Source: Streptomyces monomycini (lineage in GTDB: Bacteria > Actinomycetota > Actinomycetes > Streptomycetales > Streptomycetaceae). Taken from it: DNA of 64,000 nucleotides. Each line of letters starts with the position of its first letter. Positions within the stretch are counted from its first letter, which is position 1. The stretch lies in assembly GCF_022271435.1 (NCBI RefSeq), contig NZ_JAFIQY010000044.1, positions 1-64,000 of the forward strand, in the 5' to 3' direction. The notes beneath the pieces are model-generated. The model worked only from the letters and a program-made list of their open reading frames with translations. It was not told where the DNA came from and searched no databases. Shown in pieces: positions 1-8,393 of the stretch. The position numbers and the translations under genes are program-made.

Positions 1-1
1 G

Positions 2-3000
2 CAGCCCGCCGCGCCGGCCCGCCCGGCCGCGAGCGCCCCGGCGCCCGCCAAGGCCGCCCCGGCGAAGGCCGAACCCGCGAAGACCGCCCAGCCCGCTGCC
101 AAGAAGGACGATGTGAAGCCCGACGAGGCGCCCGCAGGCCCGGAACTGGTCACTCTCCGTGGCCCCTCCGCCGCTGTCGCGAAGAACATGAACGCCTCCC
201 TGGAGCTGCCCACGGCCACGTCCGTGCGCGCCGTCCCGGTGAAGCTGCTGTTCGACAACCGCATCGTCATCAACAACCACCTCAAGCGGGCCCGCGGCGG
301 GAAGGTCTCCTTCACCCACCTCATCGGGTACGCGATGGTGCAGGCCCTCAAGGCCATGCCGTCGATGAACTACTCCTTCCAGGAGAAGGACGGCAAGCCG
401 ACGCTGGTCAAGCCCGAGCACGTCAACCTGGGCCTGGCCATCGACCTGGTGAAGCCCAACGGTGACCGCCAGCTCGTCGTCGCGGCCATCAAGAAGGCGG
501 AGACGCTCAGCTTCTTCGAGTTCTGGCAGGCGTACGAGGACATCGTCCGCCGCGCCCGCAACAACAAGCTGACGATGGACGACTTCACCGGGGTCACCGC
601 GTCGCTGACGAACCCGGGCGGCATCGGCACCGTCCACTCCGTGCCCCGTCTGATGCCCGGCCAGGGCCTCATCGTCGGCGTCGGCGCGATGGACTACCCG
701 GCGGAGTTCCAGGGCACCTCGCAGGACACCCTGAACAAGCTGGGCATCGCCAAGGTCATGACGCTGACCAGCACCTACGACCACCGCGTGATCCAGGGCG
801 CCGCCTCCGGCGAGTTCCTGCGCGTGATGAACCAGCTGCTGCTCGGCGAGAACGACTTCTTCGACGACATCTTCAAGTCGCTGCGCATCCCCTACGAGCC
901 GGTGCGCTGGCTGCGCGACATCGACGTCAGCCACGACGACGACGTCACCAAGGCGGCCCGGGTCTTCGACCTGATCCACGCCTACCGGGTGCGCGGCCAC
1001 GTCATGGCCGACACCGACCCGCTGGAGTACGAGCAGCGCAAGCACCCCGACCTCGACATCATCGAGCACGGGCTGACGCTGTGGGACCTGGAGCGGGAGT
1101 TCGCCGTCGGCGGCTTCGCCGGCAAGACCATGATGAAGCTGCGCGACATCCTGGGCGTGCTGCGCGACTCGTACTGCCGCACCACCGGCATCGAGTTCAT
1201 GCACATCCAGGACCCCAAGCAGCGCAAGTGGATCCAGGACCGGGTCGAGCGCGGCCACTCCAAGCCGGAGCGCGAGGAGCAGCTGCGCATCCTGCGCCGT
1301 CTGAACTCCGCCGAGGCGTTCGAGACGTTCCTCCAGACGAAGTACGTCGGCCAGAAGCGGTTCTCCCTGGAGGGCGGCGAGTCCGTCATCCCGCTGCTGG
1401 ACGCGGTCATCGACTCGGCCGCCGAGTCGCGCCTGGACGAGGTCGTCATCGGCATGGCCCACCGCGGCCGGCTGAACGTGCTCGCCAACATCGTCGGCAA
1501 GTCGTACGCGCAGATCTTCCGCGAGTTCGAGGGCAACCTCGACCCGAAGTCGATGCACGGCTCCGGAGACGTGAAGTACCACCTGGGCGCCGAGGGCACC
1601 TTCACCGGCCTGGACGGCGAGCAGATCAAGGTCTCGCTGGCCGCCAACCCCTCGCACCTCGAAGCGGTCGACCCGATCGTCGAGGGCATCGCCCGCGCCA
1701 AGCAGGACATCATCGGCAAGGGCGGCACGGACTTCACCGTCCTGCCGGTCCAGCTGCACGGTGACGCGGCCTTCGCGGGCCAGGGTGTCGTCGCCGAGAC
1801 GCTGAACATGTCGCAGCTGCGCGGCTACCGCACCGGCGGCACGGTGCACATCGTCATCAACAACCAGGTCGGCTTCACCGCCGCGCCGGAGTCGGCCCGC
1901 TCCTCCATGTACGCCACGGACGTGGCCCGCATGATCGAGGCGCCGATCTTCCACGTGAACGGTGACGACCCGGAGGCCGTGGTGCGGGTCGCGCGCCTCG
2001 CCTTCGAGTTCCGCCAGGCGTTCAACAAGGACGTCGTCATCGACCTGATCTGCTACCGGCGCCGCGGTCACAACGAGACCGACAACCCGGGCTTCACGCA
2101 GCCGCTGATGTACGACCTGATCGACAAGAAGCGCTCGGTGCGCAAGCTCTACACCGAGTCGCTGATCGGCCGCGGCGACATCACGCTGGAGGAGGCCGAG
2201 CAGGCCCTCCAGGACTTCCAGGGCCAGCTGGAGAAGGTCTTCACGGAGGTCCGCGAGGCCACCACCGCCCCGGCCGCCCCCGAGGTGCCGGAGCCGCAGG
2301 CCGAGTTCCCGGTCACCGTGGAGACCGCGATCTCCCAGGAGGTCGTCAAGCGGATCGCCGAGTCCCAGGTCAACATCCCCGAGCGGGTCACCGTCCACCC
2401 GCGCCTGCTGCCGCAGCTGCAGCGCCGCGCGGCCCAGGTGGAGGACGACACCATCGACTGGGGCACCGGTGAGACCCTCGCCTTCGGCTCGCTGCTGATG
2501 GAGGGCACCCCGGTCCGCCTGTCGGGCCAGGACTCCCGCCGCGGCACCTTCGGCCAGCGCCACGCGGTGCTGGTGGACCGGGAGACCGGCGAGGACTACA
2601 CCCCGCTGCTCTACCTGTCCGAGGACCAGGCGCGCTTCAACGTCTACGACTCGCTGCTCAGCGAGTACGCGGCGATGGGCTTCGAGTACGGCTACTCGCT
2701 GGCCCGCCCCGAGGCGCTGGTCATGTGGGAGGCGCAGTTCGGTGACTTCGTCAACGGCGCGCAGACCGTCGTCGACGAGTTCATCTCCTCGGCGGAGCAG
2801 AAGTGGGGCCAGACCTCCGGCGTCACCCTGCTGCTGCCGCACGGCTACGAGGGCCAGGGCCCGGACCACTCCTCGGCCCGTATCGAGCGCTTCCTCCAGC
2901 TGTGCGCGCAGAACAACATGACCGTCGCCATGCCGACGCTCCCGTCGAACTACTTCCACCTGCTGCGCTGGCAGGTGCACAACCCGCACCACAAGCCGCT

Positions 3001-3502
3001 GGTCGTCTTCACCCCGAAGTCGATGCTGCGTCTGAAGGCCGCGGCGTCGAAGACGGCGGAGTTCACCACGGGCGGCTTCCGGCCGGTGATCTCGGACGAG
3101 GCGGCGCAGGCCGCGGACGTCACCAAGGTCATCTTCTGCTCCGGCAAGGTCTACTACGACCTGGAGGCGGAGCGGGTCAAGCGCGGCGCGTTCGACACGG
3201 CGCTGGTCCGTATCGAGCGGCTGTACCCGCTGCCCGGCAAGGAGCTCCAGGCGGAGATCGCCAAGTACCCGAACGCGGGCAAGTACCTGTGGGTGCAGGA
3301 GGAGCCGGCGAACCAGGGTGCGTGGCCGTTCCTGGGTCTGAACCTGATCGACCACCTGGACCTGTCCGTCGGCGCCGACGTGCCGCACGGTGAGCGGCTG
3401 CGCCGCATCTCGCGGCCGCACTCCTCGTCGCCGGCCGTGGGTTCGGCCAAGCGCCACCAGGCCGAGCAGGCCGCGCTGATCGCCGAGGCGTTCGACGCGT
3501 AA
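2..3502 (+). CDS. kgd: Multifunctional 2-oxoglutarate metabolism protein (Kgd/SucA), 5' end outside window
   Basis: This is the actinobacterial fusion of an E2-type acyltransferase and a ThDP-dependent 2-oxoglutarate dehydrogenase/decarboxylase, acting at the 2-oxoglutarate step of the TCA cycle. The frame is open to the left edge, where an Ala/Pro/Lys-rich linker is read. The GTG at 113 is internal and not a start. The acyltransferase domain follows, with its catalytic signature DHRVIQGA near 780-812. The E1 part then shows the ThDP-binding motif HGDAAFAGQG and the NNQVGF segment near 1757-1875, and ends with the transketolase-like C-terminal domain. About 1,167 residues are visible, so only the N-terminal segment is missing. 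In this family GarA-type FHA proteins regulate the enzyme; no GarA gene lies in the window. Confidence 0.97.
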   Translation, partial: QPAAPARPAASAPAPAKAAPAKAEPAKTAQPAAKKDDVKPDEAPAGPELVTLRGPSAAVAKNMNASLELPTATSVRAVPVKLLFDNRIVINNHLKRARGGKVSFTHLIGYAMVQALKAMPSMNYSFQEKDGKPTLVKPEHVNLGLAIDLVKPNGDRQLVVAAIKKAETLSFFEFWQAYEDIVRRARNNKLTMDDFTGVTASLTNPGGIGTVHSVPRLMPGQGLIVGVGAMDYPAEFQGTSQDTLNKLGIAKVMTLTSTYDHRVIQGAASGEFLRVMNQLLLGENDFFDDIFKSLRIPYEPVRWLRDIDVSHDDDVTKAARVFDLIHAYRVRGHVMADTDPLEYEQRKHPDLDIIEHGLTLWDLEREFAVGGFAGKTMMKLRDILGVLRDSYCRTTGIEFMHIQDPKQRKWIQDRVERGHSKPEREEQLRILRRLNSAEAFETFLQTKYVGQKRFSLEGGESVIPLLDAVIDSAAESRLDEVVIGMAHRGRLNVLANIVGKSYAQIFREFEGNLDPKSMHGSGDVKYHLGAEGTFTGLDGEQIKVSLAANPSHLEAVDPIVEGIARAKQDIIGKGGTDFTVLPVQLHGDAAFAGQGVVAETLNMSQLRGYRTGGTVHIVINNQVGFTAAPESARSSMYATDVARMIEAPIFHVNGDDPEAVVRVARLAFEFRQAFNKDVVIDLICYRRRGHNETDNPGFTQPLMYDLIDKKRSVRKLYTESLIGRGDITLEEAEQALQDFQGQLEKVFTEVREATTAPAAPEVPEPQAEFPVTVETAISQEVVKRIAESQVNIPERVTVHPRLLPQLQRRAAQVEDDTIDWGTGETLAFGSLLMEGTPVRLSGQDSRRGTFGQRHAVLVDRETGEDYTPLLYLSEDQARFNVYDSLLSEYAAMGFEYGYSLARPEALVMWEAQFGDFVNGAQTVVDEFISSAEQKWGQTSGVTLLLPHGYEGQGPDHSSARIERFLQLCAQNNMTVAMPTLPSNYFHLLRWQVHNPHHKPLVVFTPKSMLRLKAAASKTAEFTTGGFRPVISDEAAQAADVTKVIFCSGKVYYDLEAERVKRGAFDTALVRIERLYPLPGKELQAEIAKYPNAGKYLWVQEEPANQGAWPFLGLNLIDHLDLSVGADVPHGERLRRISRPHSSSPAVGSAKRHQAEQAALIAEAFDA

Positions 3503-3522
3503 CCCGTAGGCACGGGTGTGAC

Positions 3523-3573
3523 GGCCCGGGGCCCCGCCGCGAACGACCGACGTTCGCTGCGGGGCCCCGGGCC
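3523..3573. terminator. Bidirectional hairpin between kgd and the TIR-NB-ARC-TPR gene
   Basis: A 23-bp stem (3523-3545 with 3551-3573) contains a single mismatch and a 5-nt loop. It lies 20 nt after the kgd stop and 20 nt after the convergent minus-strand stop, so it can end transcription from both sides. There is no long U-tract, as is usual in Streptomyces. Confidence 0.85.
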
Positions 3574-3593
3574 TTTCCGATGGCGCGGCGGGA

Positions 3594-6500
3594 TCAGACC
3601 GGCTGGGGTTCGAAGTCCCAGTACGGGCGGCGCCTGCGGCGTGCGGAGAGGGTGTGCGGGTGCTCGGCGCCCAGCGTCTCCGTGAGCTGCTGTACGGCCT
3701 GCTGCTCCAGCTTGGAGGCCTCCTGGCCGCGCCGCAGCGCCCGCAGGTCGTCGGCGAGCGCCGTCTTGGCGGAGAGCGTCAGCGGGTGGGTGTCGCCGAG
3801 CACCCGCTTGGCGCGCTCCAGGGTCTCCCGGCTCAGCTGTGCGGCGCTCTCCTCGTCGTCGACGCGGTTGCGCGCGCCGGCGGCGTTCAGGGCGCAGCCC
3901 AGCGTCCAGGGGTGCTCGGCGCCGACCGCCCGGGTCATGCCCCTGAGCGCTTCTTCGGCGATGGCCAGCGCGTTGTCCCGCTCGCCGAACTCCCAGCACA
4001 CCAGGCCGGTGTTGCCGAGGGTGCCGACGGCGAACGGGTGGGACTCGCCGACCAGGCTGCGGTACCGGTCGGCGGCCTCCTCGCCCATCGCCCTGGCCTG
4101 GCCGAGGTCGCCGTGCTCGCGCAGGAACGTGGCGTAGTTGGCCTGCATCATCAGCGTCTCCGGGTGCCGGGGGCCGTGCACCCGGCGGGAGCGCTCCACG
4201 ACGTCGCCCATCAGCGCGTCGGCCTGGGTGACGGCGCCGGAGCGGCGCAGGCACAGCGCGAGGTTGTGCTCGGCGCGCAGGGTCAGCGGGGTGTGCTTGC
4301 CCATGACCTGGTGGTAGAGCCGTACGTTCAGCTCCTGGCGGGACAGCGCGTCGGTGTAGTGGCCGAGCAGGCGCAGCATCCGGGCGTAGGAGTAGGCGGC
4401 GCCGAGGGTGAGGTGGTGGCGGGCGCGCAGTTCGCGCTCCCAGACGAGCAGCACCTCGCCGAAGAGTTCGAGCGCCTCCTGGTAGCGGCCCAGGGCGCTG
4501 AGCGCCGAGGCGAGGTTGCTGCGCGATGCGAGGGTGAGCGGGGCGTCGGGTCCGAGGAGTTCCGTACGGCCGCGGACGACCGACTCGAACATCTCCAGCG
4601 CCTGCCCGTAGGAGCCCAGCGCCATCAGGGTGCCGGCGAGGCCGTCCTGGGCGCGCAGCAGCGAGCCGTCGCCGGCCTCCCGTTCGGCGGCCAGCTCCTC
4701 GACGATGGCGCTGCCGACCGCTTCGGCCTCGCGGTAGCGGCCCAGCCTGCGCAGCATGTTGGCGTGCTGGTGGGTGATCACGAGCATGGTGCGCTGGGTG
4801 GGGGCGATGCGGTTGCGCCAGCGGGAGAGGAACTGTTCGCACAGCCGCAGGCCGATGCGGTACTCGCCGCGGACCCGCAGGTACTCGACGCAGTTCAGCA
4901 GCAGTTCCTGGACGGCGGTCTCGGGGCTGTCCAGGACGCCGGCCGGCTCCAGGTGCGGGATGAGGGCGGCGTACTGCTCCCAGGTACGGGTGTCGGAAGG
5001 GCTCTGCGGGTCGGCGGTGGCCAGCACCCGGCAGGCCGTGGCGGACATCGCGTCCCGCTCGTCCTCCGCCATGTCGCTGCGCAGGAACCGGTGGTAGAGC
5101 CGGTGCATCTGCGCGGTCTCGACGGCGGGGTCGGAGGTGGTCTGGGCGACCTGGTAGTCCAGGCGTACGGCGGTGGACTCGGTGAGCCGGCGCAGGGCGG
5201 TGTTCCAGGCGATGGGCTCGGCGGCGAGGTCGGCGAGGTATTCGGGCAGGTCGCCGCGGCGGGCGCGGGCGAGCATCGGTACCGGGATCGCGTCGGGCGC
5301 GAAGAACGCGAACAGTTTGAGCAGTTCGACGGCGGCGGGGCTGCGCTCGCGCAGCGTGTTCAGTGTTATGGCCCAGCTGGTCTGGAAGGCCATCGGGTAG
5401 TCGGTGGAGATGCGGATGCCGACCAGGCTCGGCTCGCCGCGGCGGATCAGCTCGATGTACTCCTTGGGCGCCATCGGGTTGGCGTCTAGCCAGGCGGCGG
5501 TCTGGGCGAGCAGCAGCGGCAGGTCCTGCACGGCCTCGGCGAGCAGGTCGGCTTCCATGGTGGTCAGCCGGGGCGCGCGCCGCCGCGCGTAGGCGACGGA
5601 CTCGATACGGGTGAAGGGCAGCACCTCGATCTCCTGGGCGCTGCCGGAGCCGGACCAGTCGCGGGTGAGGGTGGTGATCAGGACGTGGCCGCGGCCGTCC
5701 GGCACCAGGTCCTCGATCTGCTCCATGTCGTCGGCGCTGTCGAAGATCAGCAGCCAGCGACGGTACGGGCGGCCGACCCGCAGTGCCTCGTGGACGGCGC
5801 GGATCCGGTCGCCCAGTTCCTGGCCGACCGGCAGCCCGAGGCGGGTGGCCAGCTCGGCGAGCTGTTCGCGGGCCGCGCCCCGGTTGGTGGCGCTGATCCA
5901 CCACACGACGTCGTAGTCGTTGCCGAAGCGGTGGGCGTACTCGGCGGCGATCTGGCTCTTGCCGACGCCGGAGATGCCGTACAGGGCGATCCGGGTCTCC
6001 AGCGGCTGGCCGAGGCCGGGCACCGGGCCCGCCAGCTTGCCGTGCAGCTCCTCCAGCGCGGTGTCGCGGCCGGTGAAGCGGTTGTTGCGGCGGGGGATGT
6101 TCCAGATCTCGGGCGGGTCGTTGGGGAAGCGCGGCGCGTTGGCGGCCGGGTCGGCGGGGCGCCGGCCGGCGGCCGGGACGCCGAGGCGGTTCAGGACGCG
6201 GCGGTTGGCCTCGACGGCGTCCAGGTCGCGCAGGTCGGCGGGGCGCAGCACGGAGGCGGTGGCGGGCAGCCGCTGGGTGGCGACGCTGACGGCGGCGAAC
6301 CGGTCGGCGTGGTCCGGCACGACCTCCTGGAGGGCGGTCGTCCACTCGTCGTGCGTCTTGGGGCCGAGTTTGAAGTACCAGTCGTCCAGCACCATCAGCA
6401 GGCGGCCCTCGGCCGCGAGCAGACCGGCCAGCTCCTCGGTGAGGGGGCTGTCGGCCGGGGGATCCCAGCGCAGCATGGTGGTGCCGTGGCCGAGCTGTTC

Positions 6501-6599
6501 CAGCTGGTGCGAAATCCATGCCGCCCACGGCCGGTTGAAGCCCGCATAGCTGATGGTGATGTGCTCTGCGGAGCCGGTGGTACCGGACTGATCGACCAT
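3594..6599 (-). CDS. TIR-NB-ARC-TPR protein (FxSxx-COOH system tetratricopeptide type, FxsT-like)
   Basis: NLR-like STAND ATPase of 1,001 aa. Residues ~13-145 read as a TIR domain (ITISYAGFNRPWAAWISHQL, then the W-D-P and LLMVLDDWYF strands). The Glu usual in TIR NADases is not obvious in the DEWTTALQEV helix. An NB-ARC ATPase follows, with P-loop GISGVGKS (208-215) and a Walker B-like LLIFDSADD. Tetratricopeptide repeats with HPxTL-type loops fill ~560-980, and the protein ends in a basic stretch plus WDFEPQPV. An upstream in-frame ATG at 6680 exists, but the ATG at 6599 has GAGGAG eight bases before it. It is the last gene of the seven-gene island, 93 bp after the radical SAM gene. Tail and architecture match the TPR proteins that accompany FxsA/FxsB. 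A sensor or effector role is inferred. Confidence 0.88.
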   Translation of the reverse strand: MVDQSGTTGSAEHITISYAGFNRPWAAWISHQLEQLGHGTTMLRWDPPADSPLTEELAGLLAAEGRLLMVLDDWYFKLGPKTHDEWTTALQEVVPDHADRFAAVSVATQRLPATASVLRPADLRDLDAVEANRRVLNRLGVPAAGRRPADPAANAPRFPNDPPEIWNIPRRNNRFTGRDTALEELHGKLAGPVPGLGQPLETRIALYGISGVGKSQIAAEYAHRFGNDYDVVWWISATNRGAAREQLAELATRLGLPVGQELGDRIRAVHEALRVGRPYRRWLLIFDSADDMEQIEDLVPDGRGHVLITTLTRDWSGSGSAQEIEVLPFTRIESVAYARRRAPRLTTMEADLLAEAVQDLPLLLAQTAAWLDANPMAPKEYIELIRRGEPSLVGIRISTDYPMAFQTSWAITLNTLRERSPAAVELLKLFAFFAPDAIPVPMLARARRGDLPEYLADLAAEPIAWNTALRRLTESTAVRLDYQVAQTTSDPAVETAQMHRLYHRFLRSDMAEDERDAMSATACRVLATADPQSPSDTRTWEQYAALIPHLEPAGVLDSPETAVQELLLNCVEYLRVRGEYRIGLRLCEQFLSRWRNRIAPTQRTMLVITHQHANMLRRLGRYREAEAVGSAIVEELAAEREAGDGSLLRAQDGLAGTLMALGSYGQALEMFESVVRGRTELLGPDAPLTLASRSNLASALSALGRYQEALELFGEVLLVWERELRARHHLTLGAAYSYARMLRLLGHYTDALSRQELNVRLYHQVMGKHTPLTLRAEHNLALCLRRSGAVTQADALMGDVVERSRRVHGPRHPETLMMQANYATFLREHGDLGQARAMGEEAADRYRSLVGESHPFAVGTLGNTGLVCWEFGERDNALAIAEEALRGMTRAVGAEHPWTLGCALNAAGARNRVDDEESAAQLSRETLERAKRVLGDTHPLTLSAKTALADDLRALRRGQEASKLEQQAVQQLTETLGAEHPHTLSARRRRRPYWDFEPQPV

Positions 6600-6692
6600 G
6601 CGACCGTCTCCTCGGTATGCGGTGGTTCGCGCGGGCGCGAGCTGGCTGTTCGGCACGATAGCCCAAGTATCGCCCCGCACGGCGACGCCACG

Positions 6693-7910
6693 TCAGGTCT
6701 TGTTCGCCGTACGCCAGTTGACGGACACGGCGGCCGACGTGGTGACCGGCCGCGCCGGCCTGCCCGCACGGACCTCGGCGTCCAGCCGGGCGGCGATGTG
6801 CCGGATCACCCGTTCCAGGTCGGCGCAGTACACGGACGGGTTACGGAAGCCGCTGCCGCCGGCCCGGTAGCGGTGGGCGTAGTTGCCGCCGCCGCAGACC
6901 GTCATCAGCGCGCAGGCGCGGCACCGGTCGCACAGGCCGTCCGCGCCGAGCCGCCGGGCGGTCATCCCGGGGTGGCGGAGCGCCTCGTCGAAGCTGTTGC
7001 GGAAGACGTCCAGGCCGGTGGCGGCGGCTCCCTCGTACGCCGATTTGAGGGAGTCGACCTGCTCGATGGCGCCGTCGGTGTCGACGATGAGCGCGACGAC
7101 GGGCGACAGGCCGACCGCCTCGCTGGTGCTGGGGCGGCCCAGCAGCAGTCCGATGATCTCGGTGAAGAGGCGGACGCGGGGCGCCGGCTCCCGCTCGGCC
7201 CACCACAGGTCGAAGACGGTGCACAGCCAGTCGCCGTACGGGGTGGGGCCCGCCGGGCCGGGCGGCAGCGGCGGGCGGCTGGTCCAGTTGGCGTGCGGGA
7301 GGAGGAAGTCGAGCATCGGCGGGCCGAGCGCGCGCAGCGAGCCGTAGACCCGGGCGGGGTCGGAGGTCAGGTCGATGGTGCACAGGATGCCGGCGAAGAC
7401 GCCGGGGCGGCCGGCCAGCAGCCGGGCGGCGCGGGACGCCGCGGGCCAGGAGGCGCGGCCCGCGTGGTCGATGCGGCGGCGGTTGAGGCCGGGGGTGCCG
7501 CCGTCCAGGCTGAGGCCGACGCGGAAACCCGCGCCGGCCAGGGTGTCGAGGACCGCCGGGGTGAGGAGGGTGCCGTTGGTCTGTACGCCCAGGTGCGCGC
7601 GGCAGCCGGCGGGGAGCTCGGCGCGCAGCGCGGCCGCCTGGTCGAGGAGCGGTCCCGGGCCGGTGAGCAGGGGTTCGCCGCCGTGCAGGTCGATGCGTAT
7701 CTCGTCCAGGCCGTGGGCGCGTACGTGTTCCGCTATGCGCCGGGCGGTCTGGCGTACGGTGCCGGGCGGGGCGTGCAGGGGGCGGTCGCGCCAGCTGCGG
7801 TCCGGGCTCGTGTAGATGTAGCAGTAGGTGCAGGCGAGGTTGCAGCGGCTGTGCGCCTTCAGGACGAACTGCCGGAAAGGGATCACGGCCCGCTCAAGGT
7901 TCTGGCCCAT
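6693..7910 (-). CDS. fxsB: FxsB-type radical SAM/SPASM peptide maturase
   Basis: This radical SAM enzyme (405 aa) is expected to install a side-chain crosslink (cyclophane) in a ribosomal peptide. The N-terminus PFRQFVLKAHSRCNLAC is characteristic of FxsB proteins. The cluster-binding motif CxxxCxxC is C23, C27 and C30, and the GGE motif is at 77-79. The C-terminal part has the Cys-rich SPASM region (CDRCRACALMTVC and a later NPSVYC) for auxiliary Fe-S clusters. The chosen ATG follows a G-rich stretch and removes a 30-residue, low-complexity extension that would begin at 8000. Neither start has a perfect ribosome site. The probable substrate is encoded immediately upstream (8080-8313), separated by a hairpin. 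The family assignment is firm; the crosslink chemistry is inferred. Confidence 0.9.
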   Translation of the reverse strand: MGQNLERAVIPFRQFVLKAHSRCNLACTYCYIYTSPDRSWRDRPLHAPPGTVRQTARRIAEHVRAHGLDEIRIDLHGGEPLLTGPGPLLDQAAALRAELPAGCRAHLGVQTNGTLLTPAVLDTLAGAGFRVGLSLDGGTPGLNRRRIDHAGRASWPAASRAARLLAGRPGVFAGILCTIDLTSDPARVYGSLRALGPPMLDFLLPHANWTSRPPLPPGPAGPTPYGDWLCTVFDLWWAEREPAPRVRLFTEIIGLLLGRPSTSEAVGLSPVVALIVDTDGAIEQVDSLKSAYEGAAATGLDVFRNSFDEALRHPGMTARRLGADGLCDRCRACALMTVCGGGNYAHRYRAGGSGFRNPSVYCADLERVIRHIAARLDAEVRAGRPARPVTTSAAVSVNWRTANKT

Positions 7911-8060
7911 CACGACGCCGCCCCCCTGCCCGCGTCCGCCATCCGGGCACCCCGGAGACGGCCCGCTGTCGGCATACATGGCTCGGCCACCGGGGAACAT
8001 GCACAGGGCATCGACAACTGGCCGGTTACGCGGCCTGGTTGTCCGGATACCGCTGCTCAG

Positions 8061-8081
8061 GAGCGTCGGCGCGCGACGCTC
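8061..8081 (-). promoter_or_regulatory. Stem-loop overlapping the precursor stop codon (possible attenuator)
   Basis: A perfect 8-bp inverted repeat (GAGCGTCG with CGACGCTC) and a 5-nt loop begin inside the TGA stop of the 77-aa precursor gene. No U-tract follows, so partial termination or 3'-end stabilisation is more likely than full termination. Such an element would give more precursor than maturase mRNA. Confidence 0.5.
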
Positions 8082-8313
8082 AGCGGTCGTCCTTGGGGTC
8101 CCCCGGGCCGTCGTCGTAGTACGCCACCGCCCGCTCGGCGGGGATCCAGGTACGCAGCAGGAGGGCCGTCACCTCCCCCAGCACCCGGTGGTCCGTCCCT
8201 GCGGCCACCTCGGCCACATCGACACCGCCGAAGTCCGGCAGCGGCTCGGCCGACGGGCCGGACGGCTCGGCCGGTGCGGCCGGGGCCGTACCGGTGACGG
8301 GGACTGTCGCCAC
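8080..8313 (-). CDS. FxsA-like RiPP precursor peptide lacking the FxSxx C-terminus
   Basis: A 77-aa peptide encoded just upstream of the radical SAM gene. The GTG at 8313 is preceded by AGAGGAG six bases away; an ATG at 8364 would add 17 residues without such a site. An Ala/Pro/Ser-rich N-terminus is followed by LPDFGGVDVAEV (25-36), resembling the leader of FxSxx-COOH precursors, then a Leu-rich helix. The usual FxSxx end is absent. The C-terminus reads AYYDDGPGDPKDDR, with adjacent tyrosines Y65 and Y66 followed by D67 and D68, and W56 upstream. Y-x-D would fit a three-residue cyclophane, so the core may be Y65-D68. Leader resemblance and gene position support the call; the core assignment is inference. 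Alternative: an unmodified accessory protein of the island. Confidence 0.7.
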   Translation of the reverse strand: MATVPVTGTAPAAPAEPSGPSAEPLPDFGGVDVAEVAAGTDHRVLGEVTALLLRTWIPAERAVAYYDDGPGDPKDDR

Positions 8314-8393
8314 GCTGTTCTCCTCTGGGCCGGGTGGACGGGTGTTTCCCGCGCGCCAGGGCACGGAAACCCCGGGCCGGCCGGGTCAGACGG

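Noticed and set aside
113..115. GTG at 113 as the start of Kgd
   Set aside because: The reading frame is open and reads a typical Ala/Pro/Lys linker up to the left edge; the real start lies outside.
5685..8297. A long plus-strand frame (870 aa) across the TIR and fxsB genes
   Set aside because: Antisense shadow of two clearly coding minus-strand genes; no domain and no ribosome site.
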